Notes: generated by a model not told the origin, from the sequence alone. A DNA stretch of 64,000 nt from Bacteroidales bacterium (GCA_015061245.1 SUWY01000001.1:62001-126000); one strand, 5' to 3'; counted from the stretch's first letter, positions 49,341 to 57,977 are shown. A program made the numbers and translations.

Positions 49341-51950
49341 ATGATGAAGAAAAGTTTATGGTTACTTCCCGTTTTGGCAATCTTGGCTTCATGTCAGGAT
49401 AACGAGGAGTATCAACTCGGCGGTGCCGAGAAGGGCCTATTTGAGGTCTCAATTGACGATGCTTCCAGAACTGTAATTAACGGTTTGAAGACATCGTTTG
49501 TAGAGGGTGATAAGATAGGTATCACCAGTGGTGGATATTTGAATGTTGAGGGTGAGATTAAGAAGCCTGCAACAGGAACAACACTCTATGCAGATCCGGT
49601 TCAAGAGGTAACTTTTGCAGCTGGTGATTCAATTTATGCTTACTATCCATACAGCACAGATTGCGATGGTAAGACTTTGACATTTACTCTTCCTGCAACC
49701 CAGGTACAGAGCGATGCCGGTGCTACTCACATGACTCAGTATGATTTGTTGGTGGCACAGCCAAAAGTATTGAAGGAGACTAAGAACAGTATGACATTCT
49801 ATCACACAATGGCGTGGATGGATTTTACTGTTTACAATGAGTCTAAAGATGCAGCAACAATTGAGAGCGTTACTATTAAAGCTCGTAACAAAGTCTTCCC
49901 AACAAAGGCAACTTTGAATTTGTGTGCAAAGGCTAGTGATGCTGATTACAAGGTGTTGCAGCCTGTAGAGTTAACAGATGAGATTACAATCTCTACTTCC
50001 GGCGAGGGTTGGAATGTTGCTGAGTACAATGGAAGTGTTACTTTGAGAATGGCTGTTATGCCTGTAGATTTGTCAAATGAGGTTTTGACAATTACGGCAA
50101 AGACATCAAAGCAGACATACGAGGTTAAGGGCTCAGGAATGAAGTTGCAGGCTGGTCGTTGCTACCAGTATGAGTGTGGAGAGGCTTACTATGAGTTGGA
50201 GCAGTTAGGCGATAAGGAGTTCTATATTGCTTACGAGTATAGAGAGGGTGGAGCTAAAGAGAATGATTTCCACAGCAACAACAGTGTTTACTCATATAAG
50301 CGTTGCAAACAAACAGAGAACTTTATTCTTTTCTGGGATAAGTCTTGGGGTGATAAACCAACAGCATTTGACGTAGATGCAATTCTTGGATATGCTGAGA
50401 ATATCTATGATAGCTATGTAAATAAATTGGGCTTCAAGGGTGAGGGCAAATCTTACCTTGACCAGTATAAGTGTCAAATCTTTATTCTTGAGGGACATGC
50501 TTCTGATGCTTTGGCAACAGGTTCTGGATATGATGACAAGATTGGTGCTTTGTGGGCATGGATCGAGGGATGTACTGCAGAGACAATGGCTCATGAGATA
50601 GGACATAGTTTCCAGTACCAGACATATTGTGATGCACGTTTAGATCCGGATGCTCCATCTAAGACTTGTGGATGGCGTTATGGTTTCGGACCTAACGGTC
50701 GTGGTGGTTGTGCATGGTGGGAGCAGTGTGCACAGTGGCAGTGTTATAAGGTTTATCCAAGAGGAATGTTTAGCGGATGGTATGGATCATTCCCTCCAAA
50801 TACAATGAAACACCCATTGCACGAGGAACCAAGATATGCAAACTACTTTATCCAGAACTTCTGGGTAGATTTGCACGGAGAGGACTTTATTGGTAAGTTG
50901 TGGCGTTACTCTAAGCAGTATGAGGATCCATTTGATACTTACATGAGAATAACAGAAGTCTCTTTGGATGAGTTTAATAATGAGATGTTCGAGTATGCAT
51001 GTCGTTTGCAGACATACGATATGGCTCATACTCGTGCGAATGGAGGTGACAGATATTGGGATGCATTCAGCCAGTATACACAGTTGAATACAACAGAGGA
51101 TGGTTACTATCAGGTAGGTTCAGGATCTGCTCCTGAGAACTACGGATTCAATGCAATTCGTTTGAGAGTTCCTGCCGAGGAGACAGTGATGAGTGTAGAA
51201 CTTGTTGGTTTGGCAGGTGCTGATGGTTACAGAAAGCCAATTTCGGGTTCTGTATGGAATGTGGATGCAGCAGGTTGGAAATTTGGATTCGTTGCTGTAG
51301 ATAAGGATGGAAATAGAATCTATGGTGATGCTGGAACTGCAACAGGAGCAAACGGAACAGGAACTGTTTCATTTACTTGCCCTGCAGGAGCTCAATATTT
51401 GTGGTTGGTTGTTATGGGTGCACCAACAGAGTACTGGCACCACGAGTGGGATGATAACGATGCCAACGATGAGCAGTGGCCATATAAGATTAAGTTGACC
51501 AACGCTACATTGCGTAACACTCCTCCTAAGATTGTTGAGACATGGGACGAGGCTACATTGACCTATACCTATGATGTAGAGTATGTTAAACCATCTACTC
51601 AGTGGAGTGGTCCTACAGTAACTCCCGATTACTCATATGCTGCTGAGGCATTGGGATTGACAACAAATACAATTTCTAATGCTACATTTAATCCAATAAA
51701 TGCTGACGGTTCATTGTACACAGGCAACAAGACAGTTTCTGAGTCATATGGAGCTTACTTCAACGAGGATGGAAATGTAGAGGGATATCCAAATCCAATT
51801 TACTTGGCAACCAATAATTTTGCGACCGGTATTGTTGCAGGTTGTTATACCGGAATGGTAGAGCTAAATAGAGAGTATAATGTTGGATTTGCCTTGAGTA
51901 ATGGAGGTAAGACAGTTTACTTTAAGTTTAACATTACAGTTCTTGATTAA
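49341..51950 (+). CDS. Secreted HExxH putative metallopeptidase, second paralogue, with DUF4859-like C-terminus
   Basis: The 869-residue lipoprotein (signal MMKKSLWLLPVLAILASC) shares its layout with the protein at 43250: a fimbrillin-like N-terminus (about 30-275, SRTVINGLKTSFVEGDKIGI), then the HExxH domain with His418-Glu-Ile-Gly-His422 (MAHEIGHSFQYQ) and AWWEQCAQWQCYK, and the VVMGAPTEYWHHEW region. It adds an extra C-terminal domain (about 770-869; NADGSLYTGNKTVSESYGAYF) that resembles the DUF4859-like domains of the next two genes. Both zinc-binding His and the catalytic Glu are present. A secreted peptidase role is inferred. It begins a three-gene cluster (gaps of 2 and 11 nt). Confidence 0.83.
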   Translation: MMKKSLWLLPVLAILASCQDNEEYQLGGAEKGLFEVSIDDASRTVINGLKTSFVEGDKIGITSGGYLNVEGEIKKPATGTTLYADPVQEVTFAAGDSIYAYYPYSTDCDGKTLTFTLPATQVQSDAGATHMTQYDLLVAQPKVLKETKNSMTFYHTMAWMDFTVYNESKDAATIESVTIKARNKVFPTKATLNLCAKASDADYKVLQPVELTDEITISTSGEGWNVAEYNGSVTLRMAVMPVDLSNEVLTITAKTSKQTYEVKGSGMKLQAGRCYQYECGEAYYELEQLGDKEFYIAYEYREGGAKENDFHSNNSVYSYKRCKQTENFILFWDKSWGDKPTAFDVDAILGYAENIYDSYVNKLGFKGEGKSYLDQYKCQIFILEGHASDALATGSGYDDKIGALWAWIEGCTAETMAHEIGHSFQYQTYCDARLDPDAPSKTCGWRYGFGPNGRGGCAWWEQCAQWQCYKVYPRGMFSGWYGSFPPNTMKHPLHEEPRYANYFIQNFWVDLHGEDFIGKLWRYSKQYEDPFDTYMRITEVSLDEFNNEMFEYACRLQTYDMAHTRANGGDRYWDAFSQYTQLNTTEDGYYQVGSGSAPENYGFNAIRLRVPAEETVMSVELVGLAGADGYRKPISGSVWNVDAAGWKFGFVAVDKDGNRIYGDAGTATGANGTGTVSFTCPAGAQYLWLVVMGAPTEYWHHEWDDNDANDEQWPYKIKLTNATLRNTPPKIVETWDEATLTYTYDVEYVKPSTQWSGPTVTPDYSYAAEALGLTTNTISNATFNPINADGSLYTGNKTVSESYGAYFNEDGNVEGYPNPIYLATNNFATGIVAGCYTGMVELNREYNVGFALSNGGKTVYFKFNITVLD

Positions 51951-51952
51951 TT

Positions 51953-52936
51953 ATGAATAAGAGATATATTTGGTCGGCATTAATGATTGCCGCAATTGCA
52001 GTGGCTTGTGATTCTAATACAGATGATCCGGAGCCAACAGTACCGGTTCCAACTCCAACAGTACCGGTTCCGACACCAGCAGACTCAATTCCCGGGACTC
52101 CGGTTCCAACAGATTCTGTTCCGACAACTCCAGAATTAAAGTTAGAGGTTTTAACACCTGATACAACAGTATCTGCCGATGAGTCACAATTTATGGTAGC
52201 AGTATCGGCAGTAGGTGTAGCACCTGAGGTTGATTGTGATGTAGATTGGATGGGTGCAGTTAGTGTACCAAATACAGCTGAAGCTCTGCCGGAGGGGGAG
52301 ACTGCTATCATTTACTTCGAGGTAACAGTGGAGGCTAATGATTCTATAGATGAAAGAGTTGGAAAATTGATTTTTAGTGCAGAGGGGGTTGAGAGTGTTG
52401 AATTTACTGTAACTCAACAGGGTGCAGAGCCTGTAGTTCCTGTACCGACTCCAATTCCTGCCGATGACTCAATTACCAGTTCAATCGGTTCAATGACAGG
52501 AGTTGATTTTGTCCTGGGACCAATTCCAATGGAGGTTAAGGGAACATTGACATACTCAGTAACATGTGATGCCAGAAATTATACTCAGGGAACATTGACA
52601 ATCTCAAAGAGTGATTTGTGTAGCACATTGGGTATTACAACTGCAGATTTTGATGCTCGTAAGGGTAATACAATTGTTTGTCTTCCAATGAATAAGGATT
52701 GGTCAGAGGGCGAGAATACTGCTAATGGTTCTTATGGAGCATGGTTTGGTTCTAGTGGAACCATTGGATGGGGTTCATCTAGTATTGCATATCTAGAGGG
52801 TAATGATATGATTTCATTTGGCTATGGAATGCACCCGGATAACAGATCAAACTCTTGTGTTTGTCGTTTGCAATACCAGGATAAGGAGAATGAGACTGCA
52901 TGTAATGTAGAGGTTACAGTCTCTCTTAAACAATAA
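51953..52936 (+). CDS. BACON/DUF4859-like lipoprotein with Pro-Thr-Val linker
   Basis: The 327-residue lipoprotein (signal ending in AVAC, followed by DSNTDDPEP) has a low-complexity linker of PTVPVPTP-type repeats (about 25-62), a BACON-like domain (about 62-160; CDVDWMGAVSVP, then FTVTQQGAEP), a second Pro-rich linker and a C-terminal DUF4859-like domain (about 180-327; CLPMNKDWSEGENTANGSYG and WFGSSGTIGWG). The C-terminal domain resembles the ends of both neighbouring proteins. It starts 2 nt after the HExxH gene. A binding or anchoring role at the surface is inferred; no catalytic motif is present. Confidence 0.8.
   Translation: MNKRYIWSALMIAAIAVACDSNTDDPEPTVPVPTPTVPVPTPADSIPGTPVPTDSVPTTPELKLEVLTPDTTVSADESQFMVAVSAVGVAPEVDCDVDWMGAVSVPNTAEALPEGETAIIYFEVTVEANDSIDERVGKLIFSAEGVESVEFTVTQQGAEPVVPVPTPIPADDSITSSIGSMTGVDFVLGPIPMEVKGTLTYSVTCDARNYTQGTLTISKSDLCSTLGITTADFDARKGNTIVCLPMNKDWSEGENTANGSYGAWFGSSGTIGWGSSSIAYLEGNDMISFGYGMHPDNRSNSCVCRLQYQDKENETACNVEVTVSLKQ
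52034..52071 (+). repeat. 21-bp in-frame repeat in the Pro-rich linker
   Basis: The 17-mer CCAACAGTACCGGTTCC occurs at 52034-52050 and again at 52055-52071, encoding two PTVPVPTP-like units. It is a small coding tandem repeat that may vary in copy number. Confidence 0.8.
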
Positions 52937-52947
52937 ATTACAATAAA

Positions 52948-54027
52948 ATGAAACTTAAAACCTTAATAATGCTATTTGCAGCGCTGATTTTTGTCAGCGC
53001 CTGCAGTAGCAGTTCAGAGTCTGATCCTAAACCGACAGAGAAACCGGAAGTAACTCCTACTCCTCCTACAGGCAATCCTGACAAAGGTGAGTTGGGAATC
53101 ACAATGGGAGATTTGGAGCAGGATAGATGGACCGAGACAACTCCATTAAAATTGAGGGATACCATGGTAGTTGTTGAAACAACTTTCAAGGCAAGCAATG
53201 ATCCTTGGTATGGATATTCCGGCGCAGATGTTATTGTTGATTGGGAACCACTTTATACTGCGTTTGCTATGAGCGAGAGTCAGTTTGAGGAGGCCCTAAT
53301 GGAGGGTAACATAACTTTTGCAGCAATTGAGCCGGGAGGTAATGTTGTTACAGAGGCTACAGCAAATGGATATGGTTATTGGTTTGATGCAGCCGGTAAA
53401 GTATGTCAACATGGTCGCAATTCGGTTATTGCTGTGGAAACTGAGGATTTCAGAACATATTCTGTGATGCAATACCCTGGTGCTGTTAAGTCTGGAGAGA
53501 AGTATACAGTATGTTTGGGATTGTTTTATGAGGTAGAGGGTGTAACGTATAGAGCTACAATTCAGATTGATGTTAATATAATGAAGGAGTATACTGCTGC
53601 TGATTATGAAGTTGCAGGAACTGTAAAATATGATATTAATATCAGTAAAGAGGGTGGATATAATGGAGAGTCATTTATGGTAGACGAGGATGAGATTTGT
53701 GGCTATCTTGGCTTGACCGTGAATGAATTTGGTAACAAATTGGGATCGACATGTACATTGGTGCCTCTAAATGCAGATGGAACTGACGGCGATAATACCG
53801 CAGGCGGTGATTTTGGCGGTTGGTTTGATACTCGTGGAACAGTAGGTTGGGGAAATGGAGATTTGACTTATATAGAGATAAGTGCTAGAAATCCATTCTA
53901 CTTCTCTACAGGTTGCCACGCAAGCCACGTTAGTGTTGGTGATGAGGTAACAATGAATATGCAATATCGCAACATGGAGAATCTAAAGGCTTGTAATGTT
54001 GTTGTAAATGCAACAATTACACAGTAA
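52948..54027 (+). CDS. Lipoprotein with two DUF4859-like domains
   Basis: The 359-residue lipoprotein (signal MKLKTLIMLFAALIFVSAC) has a short Pro/Thr linker and two related domains. The first (about 65-210) includes TEATANGYGYWFDAAGKV; the second (about 220-359) includes NADGTDGDNTAGGDFGGWF and RGTVGWGNGDLTY. Both share the N-T-x-G-x-(Y/F)-G-x-(W/Y)-F pattern with the preceding protein and with the end of the 869-residue protein. The function is unknown. It is the last gene of the cluster and is convergent with the GNAT gene, with a single base between the stops. Confidence 0.8.
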   Translation: MKLKTLIMLFAALIFVSACSSSSESDPKPTEKPEVTPTPPTGNPDKGELGITMGDLEQDRWTETTPLKLRDTMVVVETTFKASNDPWYGYSGADVIVDWEPLYTAFAMSESQFEEALMEGNITFAAIEPGGNVVTEATANGYGYWFDAAGKVCQHGRNSVIAVETEDFRTYSVMQYPGAVKSGEKYTVCLGLFYEVEGVTYRATIQIDVNIMKEYTAADYEVAGTVKYDINISKEGGYNGESFMVDEDEICGYLGLTVNEFGNKLGSTCTLVPLNADGTDGDNTAGGDFGGWFDTRGTVGWGNGDLTYIEISARNPFYFSTGCHASHVSVGDEVTMNMQYRNMENLKACNVVVNATITQ

Positions 54028-54028
54028 T

Positions 54029-54304
54029 CTACTGTTGATTTGCTAAAAATGTAGGGTGTTTTCTTAGCCATACATCAGCATAGGAACAGGTTGCTTTTAG
54101 ATTGTAACCATTCTCATATCCATACTCAGCAACTCTTTGCACAAGAGCGCTTGCAATACCGTGTCCCTCTAACTGTTTGGGTACGTAGGTCTTTGTAATA
54201 GTTATAGTATCGTTGTTGAGTTTGTATTCAACGAAGGCTATGTGTCCTGAGACCTGACACTCGAAGCGAGTTGCTTCCGGGATATGATTAATAAAATACT
54301 CCAT
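54029..54304 (-). CDS. Small GNAT-type N-acetyltransferase (YjdJ-like)
   Basis: This 91-residue protein matches the short GNAT family of the YjdJ type, in which a GHGIASALVQRVAEYGYENG segment binds acetyl-CoA, followed by a conserved SYADVWLRKHP end. Full-length members are 90-100 residues, so it is complete. The acetylated substrate is unknown. Its start codon (54304-54302) lies within the arm of a 17-bp inverted repeat (54296-54339), which could block translation or act as the terminator of the upstream M28 gene. Confidence 0.9.
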   Translation of the reverse strand: MEYFINHIPEATRFECQVSGHIAFVEYKLNNDTITITKTYVPKQLEGHGIASALVQRVAEYGYENGYNLKATCSYADVWLRKHPTFLANQQ

Positions 54305-54339
54305 CGTGTATGTTTTTTAATTCATATACGATGGAGTAT
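54296..54339. other. 17-bp inverted repeat covering the GNAT start codon
   Basis: Arms at 54296-54312 and 54323-54339 pair over 17 bp around a 10-nt loop (TTTTTTAATT). One pair is G-U on the plus strand and A-C on the minus strand. On the minus strand it follows the M28 stop by 27 nt and runs into TTTTATT, so it could end that transcript; it also holds the GNAT ATG in a stem. Confidence 0.75.
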
Positions 54340-54366
54340 TAATTTTGTTACAGTTTTTACTACTTT

Positions 54367-55896
54367 TTATTTAATATTTAGTGGAATTTTGTTTTCGTCG
54401 TTTGCTGCGTTAAGTGCAAGCCATGCAATAATAGCTGCATTACACTTCATATCGTTGATAGCCATTCTTTCATATCGGTCCATATTTGTATGGTAACTCA
54501 ATCCATAGCCCATATTATCTTGTATAAATTGGTATGCAGGGGCACCATATTTTACAAATGAGGTGTGGTCGGTACGATATGAGTTGCGTGGTGATATTGT
54601 TGTAAATCCAAGAGATTTAATTGGCTCTCCCCAAGCTTTAAGGAATTTTTCTGCTTCATAGTTGCCCTCAAAACAGATTCCTCTGAATTGTCCTGAACCA
54701 TTATCTGTATTTAAGTAGAGTGCCATTTTTGCTGCATTCTCGGGCTCTTTCATGTTTTGGTTCTCTGCGTATGCAGCCGACCCTAAAATGCCCTGTTCCT
54801 CGCCACTCCAAAGAGCAATTCTAATGGTTCTTTTAGGTTTTGCTCCGATTGCTTTCAGGATTCTCATTGCCTCGGTTGCAACAATACATCCCGATGCATT
54901 GTCATTTGCTCCGGTACCGCCTATCCATGAGTCTAGGTGTGCTCCAATTAATACATACTCATCTTTGTGCTTTTTTGATTCTCCTGGAATCTCAGCAAAG
55001 AGATTTGTCATTGTATATTTTCCGTTAAATTGAGCGCTAACTTCAAGTTCTACCTTGACATCAATACCGTGCTCAATAAGTCTGGCCATTCTGCCTTGCT
55101 CCTCTCTGCTTATTGAGATTTCAGGGCAACACTTCTCCAATCTATTGTAGAACCATGGGCTTTGACCGCTCAATACATTGTAGTATCCATCCTCGTATAC
55201 TATTGCAGCAGCTCCATTGGCTTGTGCAAATTCACGTAGTTTTCTAAGTTGTTGGCTGTTGGTTGTCGCTTTTATCTCTCCAATACTAGGGGAAGAGGTA
55301 CTACCTGTATTTATGCGTCTTGCATTGTTGATTGTTGGTTCAAGTTGCATTGCATTAAGATCGGTGTCTGTTCTACGCAGGCGTGTAGGGTCTGCATAGT
55401 GTGGATCGGTATAGGTGTTTGAGCTTGGCAAAAGCACTATACTTCCCTTTACTTTATCTTTATACTGTGATAATTCATCATCATTGGCAGGGTTAAGGTA
55501 TATAACAGAGCCAGATATTGTTCCGTTTGATGAACCGCACCAAGCAGCAGGCAATGAAGTGAAATTGCTATAATAGGGAGCTGTCATTGCGATATAGCAT
55601 TTGTCAAAGTCCCAACCCTGAAAATTGAATTTACCTTCATTAACGGCATTAATATTTACCAATCCGATTGAGTCAAAGATTGCCTTTGCAATGTTTTCTG
55701 CTCGGTAATACATTTCAGAACCCGATAACCTTGCTCCCATATAGTCCGTAAACCAAAATGATAGCTCTTCGATTTTAGAGTTTTGAAACGCTTCTGTTTT
55801 AATTTGTGCGAGTGTTTCAAGTGACTCGACATTCTGTGCTACAATATTTGATAGTGTGCATAGAATAGTGGTTAGTGTAAGTAGTATTTTTTTCAT
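54367..55896 (-). CDS. M28-family zinc peptidase, secreted
   Basis: This 509-residue protein has a signal peptide (MKKILLTLTTILCTLSNIVAQ), an N-terminal part with a PA-like insertion (about 130-275), and an M28 catalytic domain (about 290-500). Zinc ligands and catalytic residues are visible: His and Asp in IGAHLDSWIGG, Asp in GANDNASG, Glu-Glu in SGEEQGILG, Asp in LNTDNGSG and His in SYHTNMD. M28 enzymes are aminopeptidases or carboxypeptidases that trim single residues or dipeptides. Periplasmic or extracellular activity is expected. It is transcribed divergently from the RSH gene and is followed by the GNAT gene. Confidence 0.95.
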   Translation of the reverse strand: MKKILLTLTTILCTLSNIVAQNVESLETLAQIKTEAFQNSKIEELSFWFTDYMGARLSGSEMYYRAENIAKAIFDSIGLVNINAVNEGKFNFQGWDFDKCYIAMTAPYYSNFTSLPAAWCGSSNGTISGSVIYLNPANDDELSQYKDKVKGSIVLLPSSNTYTDPHYADPTRLRRTDTDLNAMQLEPTINNARRINTGSTSSPSIGEIKATTNSQQLRKLREFAQANGAAAIVYEDGYYNVLSGQSPWFYNRLEKCCPEISISREEQGRMARLIEHGIDVKVELEVSAQFNGKYTMTNLFAEIPGESKKHKDEYVLIGAHLDSWIGGTGANDNASGCIVATEAMRILKAIGAKPKRTIRIALWSGEEQGILGSAAYAENQNMKEPENAAKMALYLNTDNGSGQFRGICFEGNYEAEKFLKAWGEPIKSLGFTTISPRNSYRTDHTSFVKYGAPAYQFIQDNMGYGLSYHTNMDRYERMAINDMKCNAAIIAWLALNAANDENKIPLNIK

Positions 55897-55913
55897 ATTT
55901 TATGATTTTTATG

Positions 55914-55921
55914 CAAAGTTA
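55914..55921 (-). promoter_or_regulatory. -7 element of the M28 gene
   Basis: TAACTTTG on the minus strand fits TAnnTTTG and lies 17 nt before the M28 ATG. The -33 region is AT-rich without TTTG. Confidence 0.5.
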
Positions 55922-55943
55922 TCTTTTTTTTATAAAACTTTAC

Positions 55944-55951
55944 TATTTTTG
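55944..55951 (+). promoter_or_regulatory. -7 element of the RSH gene
   Basis: TATTTTTG fits TAnnTTTG and lies 21 nt before ATG 55973. It supports that start over frame extension to 55856, which would overlap both this site and the divergent M28 gene. Confidence 0.5.
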
Positions 55952-55972
55952 TATGACTACATATTGCTTGAT

Positions 55973-57859
55973 ATGATTGAGAAGGATTTAAACAATGAGT
56001 TGGAGAAGTGTCGCGACCATTTTTTCAGAGCGGCATATATTGGGAAGAATGAGTTAGAGCAACGCAGAATTCGTGACGCATACGAGTTTGGTGCAATGGC
56101 ACATGCAGGGCAGAAGAGAAAGAGTGGACATCCATATTTTATTCATCCTGTAGGTGTTGCGACAATTGTGGCGGAGGAGTTGCATTTAGGTGCAGATCCA
56201 ATTATAGCAGCTTTATTACATGATGTGGTAGAGGATACTCCATATACCATTGAGGATATTAAGGAGCGTTTTGGCGATGATGTAGCTTTCCTTGTTGATG
56301 CGGTAACAAAGAAACAGAAGAGCGAGTATGATATGACGAAACAGCTTGATAACTTCCGTCAAATGTTGTACTCTATCAATTATGACGTTCGTGCTTTGTT
56401 GATTAAGCTGGCTGACCGCTTAAACAATATGCGTACTCTTGAGAGTATGCGTCCTGACAAGCAGATGAAGATTGCAGGAGAGACCGACTACTTCTATGCT
56501 CCTTTGGCTAACCGTTTGGGCCTTTATGTAGTAAAATCAGAGTTAGAGAACCTTTCACTAAAATTCCGTACTCCGTATGAGTATGCAGAATTGCGTTCAA
56601 AAGTAATGGCATACGAACGCGAGAATAAAGATTTTATGGATGAGTTCCAGCTTATGATTAATAAGCGTTTGGAAGCAGTTGGCATCAAAGCGTATGTGCG
56701 TTGTCAAACCAGGAGTGTTTATGCAATATGGCGTAAAATGCAAGTTTCCGGAAAGCAGTTCCGCCAAATTGAGGCTATTCAGGTTGTTAATGTAGTCTTT
56801 GAGAATAACCCTTCTCGTGGAATTGAGAAGAAACAGTGTTTGGAGATATACTCTTTGCTAACCGATATCTTCAAGGAGAAACCGGGAAGTTTGGTTAACT
56901 ATGTCGATACTCCTAAAGAGAATGGTTATCAGGCTCTCCATTTCAAACTAATGGGCGGAAACGGTCAGTGGATTGAGATGCATGTCGGGTCTGTTCGTAT
57001 GGCCAATAACTCGGAGTTGGGTTGTATTGCTGAGGGCGAGGGCTCGGAACATTGGGTTGAGAATTTTAAGGAGGTTTTGCGTGAGATTGCTGCATACGGA
57101 AAGGAGGAGGATGCATTTATTGAGAATGTTGTATGTAACTTCTATAATGATGATATAACCGTCTTTACTCCTAAGGGCCAGACAGTTGTTTTGCCTAAGG
57201 GTGCTACGGCTCTCGATTTTGCATACAATATCCATACATCCATTGGTCATAAAGCTGTGTATGCCAGAGTAAATGGAATGATTGTTCCGGTTCAAACAAT
57301 ATTGAACAGAGGTGATAGAGTAGAGATTGGAACGCGTGAGGGTGCAACTCCACACCGTTCATGGCTTGATATTGTTAAGAGTTTTAGAGCAAGAAAGGCT
57401 ATTCAGGCGTGGTTCCGTAAGTATGATAGTGAGCATAAAGCGGAGAAAGAGTTCCAAAGGTGTCCATTGTGTTTGCCGCTCCCGGGTGAGGAGGTTATCG
57501 GTTTTGAACAGGGCCCTGGAAAGCCTATAATGTTGCATAAGCGTAATTGTGCCGATGCAATTTCTCGTTCTGCCAAATTTGGAGATTCTATTGTATCTGT
57601 ACGTTTTAAGAGCAGTGACCAGAAGTTGTATCCGGTTTATTTGAATATTATTGCCGTTGATCGCGAGAAGATTCTCTATGATTTGATAAAGGTTATCTCG
57701 ATTGATTTAGGATTGAATATTGTCCGCTTGGATATGGAGCCTAATTATTCTCTTTCTCGTTGTAAGGTGGGTATTATGGTACATTCTATTAACGAGTTGT
57801 CGGCTATTATTGCCTGCTTAAATCTTATTGATGGTGTTGAGGAGGTTACGAGGATATAG
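55973..57859 (+). CDS. RelA/SpoT homologue, probable (p)ppGpp hydrolase only
   Basis: The 628-residue protein has the RSH layout: HD hydrolase domain (about 20-180), synthetase domain (about 225-370), TGS (about 390-455) and a C-terminal ACT-like domain (about 550-628). The hydrolase site is complete: HPYFIHPVG, His83-Asp84 in ALLHDVVEDT, and KLADRLNNMRTL. The synthetase site is not: in an ungapped match to KRFDQIFDLIAIR of the streptococcal enzyme this protein has KQFRQIEAIQVVN, so the catalytic Asp is Ala268 and the following Arg is Asn. The ATP-binding R-x-K is Gln245-x-Arg247, and EIQIRT is EMHVGS. It should therefore break down (p)ppGpp without making it. It stands alone with its own promoter. 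Confidence 0.92.
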   Translation: MIEKDLNNELEKCRDHFFRAAYIGKNELEQRRIRDAYEFGAMAHAGQKRKSGHPYFIHPVGVATIVAEELHLGADPIIAALLHDVVEDTPYTIEDIKERFGDDVAFLVDAVTKKQKSEYDMTKQLDNFRQMLYSINYDVRALLIKLADRLNNMRTLESMRPDKQMKIAGETDYFYAPLANRLGLYVVKSELENLSLKFRTPYEYAELRSKVMAYERENKDFMDEFQLMINKRLEAVGIKAYVRCQTRSVYAIWRKMQVSGKQFRQIEAIQVVNVVFENNPSRGIEKKQCLEIYSLLTDIFKEKPGSLVNYVDTPKENGYQALHFKLMGGNGQWIEMHVGSVRMANNSELGCIAEGEGSEHWVENFKEVLREIAAYGKEEDAFIENVVCNFYNDDITVFTPKGQTVVLPKGATALDFAYNIHTSIGHKAVYARVNGMIVPVQTILNRGDRVEIGTREGATPHRSWLDIVKSFRARKAIQAWFRKYDSEHKAEKEFQRCPLCLPLPGEEVIGFEQGPGKPIMLHKRNCADAISRSAKFGDSIVSVRFKSSDQKLYPVYLNIIAVDREKILYDLIKVISIDLGLNIVRLDMEPNYSLSRCKVGIMVHSINELSAIIACLNLIDGVEEVTRI

Positions 57860-57912
57860 GTGAGAGGGGAAAGGTGATGAGGTGAGAGGTGAAAGGTGAA
57901 GAGGGAAAGGTG
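57860..57912 (+). repeat. Purine-rich heptad repeat (GGTGARA family)
   Basis: Directly after the RSH stop, about seven units of 6-8 nt such as GGTGAGA, GGTGAAA and GGTGAAGA run into the terminator. Related units occur after gdhA (36870-36880) and before the M13 gene. Confidence 0.75.
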
Positions 57913-57952
57913 AAAAAAAGGTTGAATTTGCGAGCAAAATTCAACCTTTTTT
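57913..57952. terminator. Bidirectional terminator between the RSH and GH43 genes
   Basis: AAAAAAGGTTGAATTT and its complement pair over a short loop containing GCGAGC, with an A run before and a T run after. It serves both convergent genes. Confidence 0.9.
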
Positions 57953-57954
57953 AT

Positions 57955-57975
57955 AATTCCTAATTCCTAATTCTC
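57955..57975. repeat. Short AATTAGG-family heptad run (reverse orientation)
   Basis: Two exact CCTAATT units (57959-57972) with flanking partial units lie 2 nt before the GH43 stop codon. On the minus strand they read as AATTAGG. Confidence 0.75.
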
Positions 57976-57977
57976 CA

